Part shown: in pieces, positions 22,557 to 35,000 of the stretch
How positions within the stretch are numbered: the first letter of the stretch is position 1
How the letters are laid out: every line of letters begins with the position of its first letter
Origin: Tremella fuciformis
Lineage: Eukaryota; Basidiomycota; Tremellomycetes; Tremellales; Tremellaceae
DNA: 64,000 bases
NCBI GenBank assembly: GCA_032768795.1
Contig: CP136490.1
Coordinates: forward strand, 6,014,001 to 6,078,000
Reading direction: 5' to 3'
Program-made: the position numbers and the translations under genes
Notes under the pieces: generated by a model
Databases searched by the model: none
What the model was told of the DNA's origin: nothing
The model's input: the letters and a program-made list of their open reading frames with translations, nothing else

Positions 22557-25500
22557 ATGGCTGCGCTGGACGCGGGGCAGATGTCGCCCTCCCCTTCCTC
22601 CACTCCCCACCGAGCTGGTCCATCTCGACCTGGGCGAAGGAAGCAGGCCGAGAATTGGGACGACGACTTTGAGTTTGCGCTTCCCGCCCGTGTAGCTTCG
22701 AAATCGTGCTCGTCTGCCTCGAGAAGTAGGACCGATACGCTGGCCGAGAAGAGCGACAACACGCTCGAGCCGAGCAGCTTCACCAGCACCTCGAGCGGCA
22801 GTATCGACCTGAGCAAATGGGAAGACTCGCCCCCTCCTCAGCCGCCGCCGTTGTCGGTCGCTCAGCACCGGACCTCAGCTAGGACCTCGAAAGCGCCTTC
22901 TCCTCTCAAGATCCCGCCGCATCCCTCATACCCTCCTCCTCGCTCGTCGCCATCACGCTCGTCTGGCCTTCCGTCAGACGATGCCCGCACCAACCCAACC
23001 ACACCGTTCACCTCATCCTCCCAACCCACGCAGCCTTTGCTCTCCACCAGTGCCAGAGAGGATCTCGGCGTTCCGCAGAAGCAAAGAGCCCGGTCAGGCT
23101 CGCAGTCAGCGACCATCACCAAGAACAAGCTCGTCAAGCGACATCCGTCCAGCTCCTTCGTCCCCTTGTCCGGCCGCTCGCAATGGTCCGACTACGAAGC
23201 TGAATCTCCCGGACCATCCAACCGAAGCTCGCCCAACCTGGCGGGGTCGCCGGCGCACACGTATCAGCTTCCCCCTCCTCCTCTTCCACGGTCTAAATCA
23301 CGCGAGCTTATGCCTCCCCCGCCCGCACCGACAAACCGTCCCCGGTCCAAGTCCCGCTCCAGAGCAGCATCTAAGGACGATGTCCGCATCTCTCAAATCC
23401 CTCTAGCACCGTCTCCGGGACAGCTAGCTCACGCTGAGAAGCAAAGAAAGAGCTTTTGGAAGCGCCTCTCAGGCTCCAAGCAAGCCCCGTCGAATCGTGA
23501 GCCGCTTCCATGTAGATCATGAGGCTGACGAGATAGTTGAAGCTCCCGGACCTCCCCATCATCGACGAAGACGCAGCTCCTCTGTAGGGGATCAAGTCCC
23601 GCCCCTGCCTTCCCCGAAACCCCCACTACCCCCACTTCCTCTCAATATTCGTTCTCCGAGCGCAACCTCGACGGCCTCTTCCAGCTCGGCGGCATCTAAT
23701 CGATCTTTACCATCGGGCATCTCCTCCTTGCTCCGACGGTCCACCAGCAATCTGTCAAGAAAGTCGGGCAACTCTCATGGCACACCGCCCATCTCATACC
23801 CATACGTCAACACTCGACATGGGCCCAGCTCCTCTTCAGTCGACATCATACCTCTCATTCCTCCTATTCCCATTCCACCAGCCCCCAGACCGGATGAACT
23901 TGCCCGCTCAAGCTCTTCCCGGTCCTTCTCTCGTGGCTTCCATCTCCCCTCTCCTGCGCCAGGATCGCCATACAACCCTTCGAGGTCAGAAAGCATCACC
24001 CAGCCTATCCCACCGCTCCCTCACTCCAGCTCCTTCCCGCTTAGGCAGACTGGCCGGACCAGTGATAGCGACACTGAGACCGAGATGGATGGTAAGACAC
24101 CGCGGAGGAAGAAGATCCGCCCCGTATCCGCCCTCCCTGCTCCGCGAATGCAGAAGCCATGGGAAGGAGAAGGATGGCAGGGTTTCGCTGCTGGGAACAC
24201 GGCCACACATGGAACAGCTGCGAGTACCCAGCATCAACCGTCACCGAGCCTCTCGGGCCTACCACAGTCTACTGGATTGGCCGCTGCTACTGCGTCGACC
24301 ATGAAGACTCTGAACACGCTAAAGAAGCATGGACGGCGACTGTCTGGCGGATTCAAATTTGGCACGAACTCTTCGTCCTCGTCAACCGAGTCTAGGCCAT
24401 CTAGGCAGCTTGAAACTGTTCACGGATCGCCGTCGAAGCCGGTCGGAGCCAGGCCTCCCTTGCAGTGGAGCCAATCCGACACTGGCCATGCCCAGATCAC
24501 TTCCCTCAATACGCTGACCGATTCATCTGTTCCACCCGATACTTTGTCCACCTCGGTCTCAGACGAGATCGTCAGGCGGAACCCTGAGAAAGAAAGGAGG
24601 CGGAAGAGCTGGAACGAATTCGTCATCCCAAAGAGCGTCATGGAGAAGCAGGCAGAACTCAAGCAGGGCATAGGCGCGGTCAAACTGTTCGCTCGAGGTC
24701 TCGAGAGTGCGTGACTCAAGTTCTCGTCGCGTACGCTGACATTCCCAGCCCTTCGTGGACATCTCGACACGCATGCCGAGCTGCAAGACAAGGTGACTCG
24801 AGCTGCCGGACCAGATGAGCTCGCTTTATTCCATTCGCTTGAATCGGAATTCAGTCAATGGTGGGAAATGGCCATCGTTCTCATTGAGGTCGGGTCGACC
24901 GGGAAAGAGCCTTCTCAGCAGAGTCCGCGATCTCGACGTATAACAATGGGCTCGGACGAGGCTCAAGCTGCCAGCCAGCATATGAAACGCTTTCCATCAG
25001 GTATGAGCATTGGCTCTGCAACGGCACCCAGGAAAGCGAGCCTCCCGGATCCTGCCGGAGCGGAATCGATCTTCGGTCCTCCTCGTGCCAGTCCCGAATC
25101 TTGGAGAGCATCCACTGGGCGTCAAGACCTTTCGAAACGTCAACTTGAGGTGCTACGCAAGATGCTTCGTACTCCGATCGACAGACCGGGAATAGGCCCG
25201 CGACAGCACAGCAACATCTCCTCGTCGTCGACAGTATCCAGTTTTCCGGCATCGAGCGATCCCAGCGCGCTGATATCGCGAGGCACGCGCGTCCAGGAGA
25301 TCAAGTTTGAGTCGCCCGAGAGCGGAGTCCGGATGCCTTCACCGGGGGAATCAAATTACGTCGTCCCCTCTGCTACATTCCCCAGTCCTGGATCCGCTTC
25401 AACGATGGCTCAGCCAAAACGGAGGGCGTCGCGAGCCGGTTTGGCTGGTCTCAAGGACTTCCTCAAATCGCTGAAGAATCAACGTCATCCGAGATCCTCT

Positions 25501-26391
25501 GTGCCGCCTACTCCTAGCGTCCCGAAAACACCTGCTTTGCTTAGGTCTCCACTGAGTCCCGCTTCGCCCACTCCGATGTCTCATGCTCAATCGGGGATCC
25601 CTTACTCGGCCTCTCGGTCTAGCTTCTCAGCGTTGGGGGCAAACGCTGGTCAAACAGCGCAACGAGAGGAGCGGGTGCGCAGGCCGAACATTCGTAACAT
25701 CTTCCGGACGTCGTCTGGCAATTGGTCGGAGCTGGTGCGAGAAAGAGTGTCCGGCGAGTCACGACGGTCTCGAGATGACGATGCGGAGAACGTCAGTCTC
25801 GAAAGCGTAGACGGCTTGCCTCGACCGAAACTCGGTCGTTCCCAGTCAGGTCGATCAAGCAACAGTGGCGGCGGCTCAACATCGCCCCGAGCGGCGATGT
25901 TCGGCTTTCGCTCCACTAAGCGGGAGCGCCAGAATGCTACACGTTGGCCCAGCACTTCGTCTTTTGCCTTTTCCAACGTGGCCTCCCCGCCAATCTCGGC
26001 GGTACCGCCCTTGATAGCTCCAGATAAGGAGGACGCAGACGATGGAGCTGTCATCACTGGCGCCGGATCCGAGACGCTCAGACCACGCAAACGAGTAATT
26101 GGACTTGGCCTTCCACCCCGCTCACCAGACAAGATGAACCATCACCGAGCCCTTCCACCTCCAGGCGCCGGTCGCCATGCATCCTTCGAGGAAACGACTC
26201 GGCCATCATCCAGGCACTCGAGCGGAAATAAGAGCCGCGCCGATGCCAAAGAAGTGGCGGACGAGATGACTGTGGCGTTGACGCCGGAGAACTTGCCGGT
26301 GTTGCTCGACTATGTCAGACAATGCGAAGGGAGGCTGGCCGACTGGCGCGTTCGAGCCGAGGGACTCCTAGGCGCGGAAGGTGTCAGGTGA
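22557..26391 (+). CDS. Large Ser/Pro-rich disordered protein (1,250 aa), unknown function
   Basis: I do not recognise this protein with confidence. Three exons: 22557-23496, 23537-24706 and 24749-26391. The N-terminus carries AENWDDDFEF (residues 31-40), an acidic-aromatic motif also seen in fungal septation and polarity regulators such as the Byr4/Bfa1 family; that link is speculative. Most of the chain is Ser, Pro, Arg and Lys and probably disordered, with many SP sites that could be phosphorylated. Two parts look helical: LDTHAELQDKVTRAAGPDEL to about FSQWWEMAIVLIE around residue 720, and the C-terminal MTVALTPENLPVLLDYVRQC region. No membrane segment is present. Start is the ATG at 22557; the frame is open a little upstream without another ATG. 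Confidence 0.78.
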
Positions 26392-26910
26392 CTGACTCCC
26401 GAGCCCAAGAGACATGCAAATTGCAGCTCATGCTGTTCATGAGCCATTTATGCCGCGGAGAGTGCTGCTAAATACTCAACACACCGGACGGACGCGTCGC
26501 GCAGGAGGCGGTAACAGTCCGCCTTTCACTCGGTCCGGTCGGGGTGTAACAAGGCACACGACCCCGGATCGTCTCCGAAGTGTCGGTCATTTCCGAGGAA
26601 TTAACCCTGAATCAAGACCGTCACTCGATTCAAACCATTTGGAAGGGGCTTTTGACTTTTTTGACATCTCTTCATCGCAGCCATCTCGCAACACTCTGTT
26701 GCCTACGACGCGCGCAAGACATTGTAAGCAGCGTTGATCGCTCCCAACTTTCACCTCGACAACCCTCTTATCTCTCCCCAACCTCACCGCCGATCGGCGT
26801 CCGATGTTTCCGGTCTGGCCACCCGAGCGCTCCAGTCTCTCACCCTCAAACGCTTCTCGACCTGCCAAAAGGCAATCCCTTTCGATCATCTTCCCACTTG
26901 AGAGAGCGGT
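26392..26910. promoter_or_regulatory. Upstream region of the MFS transporter
   Basis: About 520 bases between two plus-strand genes. No supported coding frame. The last 150 bases are CT-rich, as is usual before start codons in this window. Confidence 0.35.
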
Positions 26911-29425
26911 ATGTACTCGTCCGACGAGTCGCCTCTCGAACCCAGCAGCACTCGTTCCAGCATGACACTCCTGTCCCCCGCGGCCCCTCGGTCAACCGCC
27001 GCTCCCAACCCCCCAAATAGACTCGTCCCTTCGGCCATCTCCGAAAAGCCACGCTCTACCGCGGGTCCACCTGTCAAGGCGCGCAGACAGGCGTCCGACT
27101 TGCCGGCGCTCGTGCGAACGACCACGAGTACCTCTGTCCATGCGCAGAATGCGCTTCGGCGCATGGCCACCCATGAGACGGGAGGCGGCGAGGGTGAGCA
27201 TCCCGCGGAGCGGCCCCGAGAGGAAGACGATGATGGCGGTTTGCACACACACCACGAAGGCGACGACGAGCATGAGCATGAGCATGACCAGACCGCATCC
27301 GGTGCGCAGGGCAAGGATGAGGAGGAGCGCATCGGCCAGTCTGCCGGCGAGGCCGGGTCCAAGAAGAAAGTCGTCGAGCTGCAGGACCAGACAAACCTTT
27401 TGCCCACCAAACAAGTCATCCTGGTCTTCTGCGGTCTGACATGCGCGCTCTTCTGCAGTCTGCTCGATCAGACCATGTGAGATCGCCCGTCCTCGTAACC
27501 AGTCAGCGAGGAGCTTGATCGCTGACTGAGACTAGTGTGACCACTGCTCTGCCTACTCTTGGCAAGGTATTCGGACGCGCAGACATCAGTTCATGGGTCG
27601 GAACCAGCTACCTCCTCACCAATGCTGTCAGTCTCGTTTGACTTCTTCGTCGCTTCGGCTAACTATCAGGTCATGCAGCCTATCTACGGACGACTGTCTG
27701 ACATTTTCGGCCGGAAGAACGTTTTGTTGGCTTGCTTGGCAATCTTCGGTATTGGCTCCATCATGTGTGCAGTAGCGCAGGTGAGCCGGACCCGATCGGT
27801 CAGTCCGGTCTGATGCTGATGGCAGACCATGATCCAGCTCATCATCTTCCGAGCGATTCAAGGCACCGGCGGTGGCGGAATCTTGACCATGGTCATGATC
27901 ATCAGTCCGTTTTCCGGCTCAGATGAGGTTGTGAGCTGACATCCAGTCTCGGATGTGGTCTCCCTCAAAGAGCGTGGAAAGTACCAAGGCATCGCCGGAT
28001 GTGTCGTGGCTCTGTCAAACTCGCTTGGACCCGTTCTCGGCGGTATCTTCACCGACAAGGTTACTTGGCGGTGGTGCTTTGTAGGTTGTCTGCTTTCTGG
28101 TCTACCGCTCAGCTTATTGCAGTACATCAACATTCCCTTGACGGCCTTGTCCATTGTTGTCGTCATTGTCCTCCTTCCCCTGCGCAGAGTCCGCGGCGGC
28201 ATCGTCTCCAAGCTCAAGAAGCTCGACTGGATCGGCTCGGCCCTGACACTCGCATGGGCAACCTTGGTGCTTATCGCAATCTCGTGGGCCGGCAACCGAT
28301 ACGCCTGGTCGTCTGCTGCTGTGCTCGCCCCGCTCCTCATCGGCCTCGCGCTCTTAGCCGTCTTCATCGTCGTCGAGCTCAAATTCATTCCCCTCCCCTT
28401 GATCCCGTTCCAAATTTTCCGCATCCCCACAGTGTCTGCGTGCTATGCCACGACATTCTTCAACGGCGCCGTGTTCTTCGCCTCGCTCTACTACCTCCCG
28501 CAGTACTACCAGGTCGTGCGCGGCTACTCCGCCGTCCGCTCAGGTGTGCTCATCCTCCCGCTCATCCTCACGCAGACAGTCGTGTCCTTCGTCACCGGTA
28601 TGATCCAGTCCCGCACCGGCGACTACTTCTTCAACATCCTTGCTGGTTTCGGCATTTGGACGATCGGCCTCGGTCTCCTCTCCAGCATGAACGAGACTAC
28701 GCCGCAGTCCAAGCTCATAGGCTACCAGTTCCTGGCGGGTATCGGGTCCGGACAGACATTCCAGACTAGCCTAGTCGCCATCCAGGCTTCGGTCAAGCGC
28801 AGCGAGATGGCCACTGCTACCGGTACTCGAAATTTCATTCGTACCATCGGCGGGACCATCGGTCTGGCCGTTTGCTCGGCACTCATCAACAACATCGTCC
28901 ATTCTCGCCTGGACAACACTGGCATCGCCTCTTCCGTCATCCGCCAAGTCCTCGACGACCCCACTAGCATCTCAAACCTTGGTCTCAGTGCCTCTGACCA
29001 GACCGCCGTGATCTCCGCCTATTGTGCGTTTCATCTTCCTTTGAAAGGTTGAAGGGTCATGCTGACGTGTAGCCAAGGGCATCGCGTCTTGCTTTGCATT
29101 CATGGTTCCCTGTGCGGGCTTGTCGGTGTTCATCACCCTCTTCTTCGTCAAGCGTATCCCGCTCAAGCGGGCCGACGACGAGGCCCAGAAGCGCGAAGCC
29201 AAGGCCAGGTGGGAAGAGCGCAAAGCCCGGCACGCCCATGCGCACGGCCACTCGCACGACGAGACGGCGACGCCATCAGAGAAGTCACGCAAGGACAGTG
29301 CGGCGACTCACACTGCCGAGCTTGAGCGCAAGCCGAGCATTCTGGAGAGGGTCGAGCAGGATGCCGAGGAGGCGGGCAGGGAGGTGGCCGAGGGAGCTGG
29401 CGTGCGTTTGCCAGTAGAAAAGTAG
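26911..29425 (+). CDS. DHA14-type MFS drug/metal transporter with His-rich tails (744 aa)
   Basis: Predicted plasma- or vacuolar-membrane exporter of the 14-helix drug:H+ antiporter group. Exons: 26911-27476, 27536-27626, 27670-27780, 27826-27904, 27947-28080, 28123-29023 and 29073-29425. Signatures: LLDQTIVTTALPTLG in helix 1, SWVGTSYLLTNA, QPIYGRLSDIFGRKN, FRAIQGTGGGGI, ERGKYQG, and LGPVLGGIFTD followed by WRWCFYINIPL. The cytosolic N-terminal tail is about 170 residues and holds a His/Glu cluster (HTHHEGDDEHEHEHD). The C-terminal tail has another (RHAHAHGHSHDE). Such clusters are usual in metal-handling proteins and rare in drug exporters, so a metal substrate or metal regulation is possible (inference). 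The 42-nt intron at 28081-28122 is a multiple of three without stops. Confidence 0.85.
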
Positions 29426-29507
29426 ATTGTAAATAACCTGTTGTGACACCAAATGCCACGGCATATCGAATGCATGCTTGTGCAGCTTCACGTCGGGTTC
29501 TCTCGCT

Positions 29508-31562
29508 TCATTGCGTACCGCGCTCTACTAGCACCGTCTCGCCATCGGCAGACTCGCTCACGATCCAGTGGCCTTCGCGCCATTCGGTCATATGTCCAGC
29601 TGCACCGCCCTCTTGCTCGGGCTGCGCCTCTGATTGCGCCCGAGACGGTGACATGGAAGCTCGCCTAGAAATTGGGCGAGACTGGGGCGGCGTGTGGAAC
29701 GGCGAGTCCACATCGCCGTTGAGGGGGCGCTGCAGGTCCGCAAACCGGATAGCCTGGCCGTTTGACTCCCCGTCCCTACTTGGGCGACGGGACAAGATGC
29801 CCGGCGTCTGCGGATTCGCCTCGATGTCGAGGTCGCTGGCGGGCAAGCGCGCTGTGCCGACAGGCACGGGCGGCGGGAGGCGGGAAACATCGTTGCCCGT
29901 GGACTTGCTCTGCGAACGCACGAGCGATCGCGTGATGGTAAGTGTGCGTGCCCGCTGGAATCCTTTGCCGAAGGGAATGGTGATGCCGTGCACGATGACC
30001 GAGGTGAGCACAAGAAAATACACGATTGGCTTGAGGAGCGCGCGCATTTCGGGTCGCACGGTATCTGGGAAAGACTCGAGCGTAACTGCGACGTAGAATA
30101 CCGCGCCGACTCCTTTCAGTCAGATGGGGTCGTTGGCTGAGGGAAAGGGAGGACTGACCGATCGGTCCGAAGAATCCGGCGAATGCTGCCTCGCGGAACG
30201 TTGGGAGTGCCGGGATCCACTTGAATTTGGCCTGAGGGTCAGTTGGCTCCACAGCGCGGGAAATCGAAGATTCACGAGAACGATCACCCATGGAAGTCGA
30301 CGGACCAGCATGACCAGCAAGCCGAGCACGACCAGCCGCCACACGTCGATGGTGTAAAAGTTGCCAAACTCGTCCCATGGCATGATCGCCCCGATGTACA
30401 AAAAGATCACCTGAATATCAGTTTGATGCAAGTTCCAAGTTTTGGTGGACTTGCCGTGCTCAACAACTGATCGATGACATCCTGGAAAGACTCGTCCTCG
30501 CACATCTTGATCCGCGTCCAATCATCCCAGCTGAAAGAGTTACCTGCCACGAAGCAGCACAGAATATCGTCTGATCCCAGCATGCCCACGACGCCTTGAA
30601 TGAAGAACGTCAAGGCGACTCCGAAGGACAGGAGGGACTCGTGATCGATAAGGCTTGGGGTCAGGCAGGTGCGACAAGAGACGCAGACGGGACTTGCGAT
30701 TTCTCGTGACAGAACCGGAGCACCTTGCGTGCGAGGTAGCCAACCACGGCCCCTGCAATACAGGACACGACGATCTGATACAGCACAATATTGTAGATCC
30801 TAGGTTGTCAGACTGATGTGGGCATGCATGGAGCCACGCACCATTCGCCGATTGCCCCGCCGATAGTGTGCGTGTGATGGTCTGGCGTCTTGATGAGGAT
30901 CAAGTACAGCGCAATCCATAAGAATGGATAGCCAAGCCCGTCGTTTGCCCCAGACTCCGCGACGATGATGTTCCGCACATGTATCGGGACATGCTTCTCG
31001 GCAAATCGACCTGGGGTTCAGTTCGCCCCATGACATCCGTGTTATGACTCACCCTTGCAAATCGAATTGGCGAGCACTGGATCGGTAGGCGTGACACACG
31101 CACCGATCACGAGACACTCAAGGAACGTCAAGCCGGGTATCAGACCCCAGATCAAGAGGCTCGTGACGAACCAGGCGGCGGTCATGATCGGCAGCAGGAG
31201 GGTCGTCAGAGATACCCACTCCTTTTTGAGGTACGCTTTCGGCAGGGCGATGCCAGTGAAGAGCACCTGGATGCCGATGACCACCCGGGTGATCTGGAAG
31301 GTGAGGTCGTTCAGGCCACTCTCAGAGTTCCCGACCCATTCGAGCGGGTTGAACCATCCCAGCACGCGCGGTCCGAAAATGATGCCTGCTACGGTGGCCA
31401 ACAGTGCCTCGGCTGTATGTTAGTCAAAAGACGAGAGCAGAAACAGGCCATACACATAAACAGCTTCTCCTTGAAGAGATATGAGACCAGTCCGCTGATG
31501 GTCACATATCCTCCTGCGACCGCGAGGGCCTTGGAGGTCTCGCTAATGTCAAGCGAAACCAT
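29508..31562 (-). CDS. Plasma-membrane Na+(K+)/H+ antiporter, NHA1/Sod2 type (583 aa)
   Basis: Exports Na+ or K+ in exchange for protons. Eight exons: 31562-31454, 31412-31053, 31010-30842, 30799-30698, 30653-30455, 30410-30276, 30231-30159 and 30112-29508. Signatures: GIIFGPRVLGWFNP, the ion-site helix with CVTPTDPVLANSI, RNIIVAESGANDGLGYPFL, then LIDHESLLSF, FIQGVVGMLGSDD and FLYIGAIMPW. The joins at 30698/30653 and 30455/30410 only restore the family sequence if the donors are GC (GCAAGT), giving two GC-AG introns. The cytosolic tail is about 180 residues, shorter than in Saccharomyces Nha1 and longer than in S. pombe Sod2. Ends 82 bases from the convergent MFS gene. Confidence 0.9.
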
Positions 31563-32074
31563 GTCGATCCGGGCGTAGGCTGGTCAGGCGACTGCGCCGC
31601 GCGAGGGTAGATGTTAGCCTCCGATGACGATAGACGCGAAGGCAGAGAGAGGGAGAGACTGGACGGCCGTCTTGACAAGGAGTGCAAGCATAGGTGATCT
31701 TGTGCGCTGAGGCGACGGCGTAGTCTGATCGTTTCGTTGCTTCTGGCTCCTGCCTAGAGGGAAGAGGGTGCGGATGCGCTGACAAGGCGTTTGCTCCTCC
31801 CCGTCGTCTGGCTCCTTCTGTGTAGTTCGTCACGCGGAAATGTCAAGAGTCAACGTCAGAATGGTGCATGGCTGCGTTCCCGCTTTCTTGCCCCTCTTGT
31901 TCTTTGCTCGTACGCCTTAGACTAATCGCGCATCCGGGCTTCGATGGGTCACGTGATCAGAGATGACCTGTATTCGGTCCCCCCCTCTTTTCGGCCTGTC
32001 ATGGTCGAGGATTTCTGTCGTACATCGAGCTTCAGCTTTGGGTAGAGCAAATCGGATGCGATAGATACGGAGGC
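31563..32074. promoter_or_regulatory. Divergent upstream region, antiporter and Net1-like gene
   Basis: About 510 bases shared by two divergent genes. No coding frame is supported. A CACGTG palindrome (bHLH-type site) occurs at 31951-31956 in GGTCACGTGATC. Confidence 0.35.
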
Positions 32075-35000
32075 ATGGGGCGGAAAAGGGGACGCGAGTC
32101 GACGGTCGCAGAGACGGCTACGCCCGTCTCGACACCACGTCAGCGGAAGAAGCCGCGGACAAGTCTCGCCGCCTCGCCTCGCATCCCCCCGTCCGGTCCA
32201 GAGGTCGAGTACCAGCTTGCGGGTAGCAGCAGATCCTGGACATCCTCCCTGAGTCCGCCTATCTAAGAGTTGACAAGGAGCAAGGTTGCTTATCATCAGA
32301 GAGCTCCTCAGATTTGAACAAGCTCATCGTGCTGGTTGCCGACAACCTCAAGATCCCCCTCTACGGCACTCTCATCCGATTTTCGCATGTCAAGCAGGAC
32401 GGCAGCGAGCTGGAGATCTACGATAGTCAGTAGGGTTACGTGCTCAGAACGGTCGTGCTCACGCATTCAGAATACGATTTCGACGCCTTTCGCCAAGACA
32501 TCATTGCTACAGGTGCTCGGAAAGCGGTCATCCGCGTCTATTCAGCGTCTGGCAGCACTATCCCAGTCTATTCGACTCCGACCCTTCGGAATACCTCCTT
32601 GTTGAGACGCCAATCTCCCATTTCGACACCGGATCTCAACGACAGAGCTCATAGCGACCGCAGTCCATCCAGCGGTTTTGCCGAGGGTTCTCATATCTCT
32701 CTCAGCCCGCCAAATCGTGATGAATCGTCTAGTTCCGAGGATGAGCTCTTCCCAACCGAAGGCCTCCAAAACGTTACTTCGCCGACCTCCAGCCCTGTCG
32801 CTTCCCACATTACGAATACCAAGAAATCCAAGCGGAAACGAAGGCGGCCGAGTAAGCTTGCGAAAGCGGACGATGAGCCCGCCCATTATCCGCCTCCTTT
32901 GCCGAAGCCGAAGCAGCTAAAGAGGAGACCACCACCATCGAAGTCTAAACACGTCGAATCTAGCTTGAGTGGCGTGTCCACAAAAGCGCGACTCAAAGCG
33001 CCCGCCCAGCCAGGCAGGACCACTCCGACCGTACCGGCTCTTTCCAGCGATGAGGAGAGTGATGCAGAAGACCAAGATCCGTCAGGGGACTATCCCCTTG
33101 ACGAGGCTCACATGTCTAATCATGAGGATGATGGAGGAGATGTGGAAAGCGGAGGTGAGGAGGCCGCATCCGCACAGAACGGCACACCGCCAGGAGCTCG
33201 CCAGGACGGAGAGGATACCGACAGTGCAGAAAGCCGCACGTCGAGGCAAACGGTCGATGCTACTGAGACACTCACGGGTTTGGCAAAGGTCTCCAAGGTG
33301 CCGTCAGAGGATCCGAGGCAGCCGTCAAACGAGATCGAACCACCGGATCATCAGCCAAATCATGAGCAACAACACCCTTCTCATCCTTCGCCGAAGCCCG
33401 CTAATCACAACCTGCCTCTCCCGAGCCGAAAAGTCATAAGTTTATCACTGTTCGAGCCGGCAGGCCTACTCGCCAACCAGCCCGAATCCAAGCCCGGTCG
33501 AGGCCTGCTCTCTTCTTCGTCTTTCAGATGGTCCTCATCGGAAAGCGAGAATGAATTGGGACTGAATCTTGACGAGCTTGCTGAGTCCAGCGAAGACACT
33601 TCAGTTCCGCCAAATCAAGAGGCAGCGGCTTCGGCTCCGGCTCCGGTAGGTGGACGAAATGCGCCTATTAAAGAAACCGAAGCGCATGAGGCCGACCGTG
33701 TGCAAATGAAGAAGCGGTCCAAGAAGAAGGGGAAGAACGTTTCTCCCGTCCCGGTGCCTCAAACCAGCATTTTCATACCCTCGGCGACGGAACCCGTAGT
33801 CGATAATACCATTCTTCCGAATGTGATGAAGCCGATGGGAGGGGCGAAGGTGAAAGGCAAAAAGGGAAGGCCTAAACAACCGGAAGCCGAGCAGCTTGCG
33901 CAAACAACGGCGGAGCAGCCAACCTTGAACCTCGTCCAGCCGGAGCTGCCGTCTCAAGAACGCTCGCTCAAGAAGCCAGGTCGAGTTCAGACGAAGCCGC
34001 ACGGCCAAAGCACATCGCCCGAAGTGAATGATGATCAAACCGACGTCAACCTGCAATCCGAAGAGGAGGCCACAAATGGTGGGTGGAGGGGACAAGTCAC
34101 CTCAACGTCTCAAGCTACCCTTGCGGCGCAGGAGAATCTGGCTAATAGTGCCTCAGCTGTCGGTCGCGGACCAGAAGTGCCCCCTGCTTTGGTCGAGGCG
34201 TCTTCGTCTAGATCTACCTCATCGGAAACGGACTATTTTACCCCAAATGACGGCATTCAAGGGGCGAAAGTTCCCTCGGCACAGCTTGTTCTGAAATCCC
34301 ACAAAGGGCAGGTACAACACCTGCGCCTACAAAATCGCGCTTCTTGCATCATTTGTGATTCGATTCCCTCCCACTTGCAGAAGGATTGTCCTGTGGTAAA
34401 AGGTGGCGTGGACAGCTTGTTAAAGCTTCTCACGAAAAGGGAGATGGAAAGCGAACCCAAGGAGAAATCTATAGGGGCAATCCACGTATGGATCAATAGG
34501 TTGACCAAAATTCACGAGAAAGTGAATGGGACCACCACGACAAGCTCCGATGTAATTCCTGAATTTGCGCCGCCGATCAAAGCCTCGACCCTAGCAGCCT
34601 TCAATGAGCGTGAACCGTCCCCGCCTCCAGCTGCTTCCGCCCAGAAGTCGACCGAGGTTGCAGCCAAACGCAAAGGGACTCCAGACATCCGGCCACCGAG
34701 AGTCAAACAGCGTATATCGGAAGCGACGAGTTTGCCTGCTATCTTTCACCGAGCTCTGGTCAAAGCCGGCCGGCCAGGCTCTCAATCCGGCCTTAGCGTA
34801 TCCGACGCGGTCATCGAGACAGGATCATCCGCCTCTTCGGAATCCGACAGCGAAGGCGAGCAGAGTGATTCACCAGACGAGGCCAGCTCTGAAGAGGACG
34901 AAGCAGCTTCGGACAGCGATGACGACTCAGCACCCGACGAGGGCCAAGCTTCCGAGACCGAGTCCACGGTCAGCATGTCAAGTGGTGACGCAGTGCGACA

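Noticed and set aside
32426..32470. An in-frame TAG in the Net1-like gene, at first suspected to be stop-codon readthrough.
   Set aside because: A 45-nt GTCAGT...CAG intron spans it, keeps the phase and gives a smooth protein sequence (EIYDKYDFDAF).
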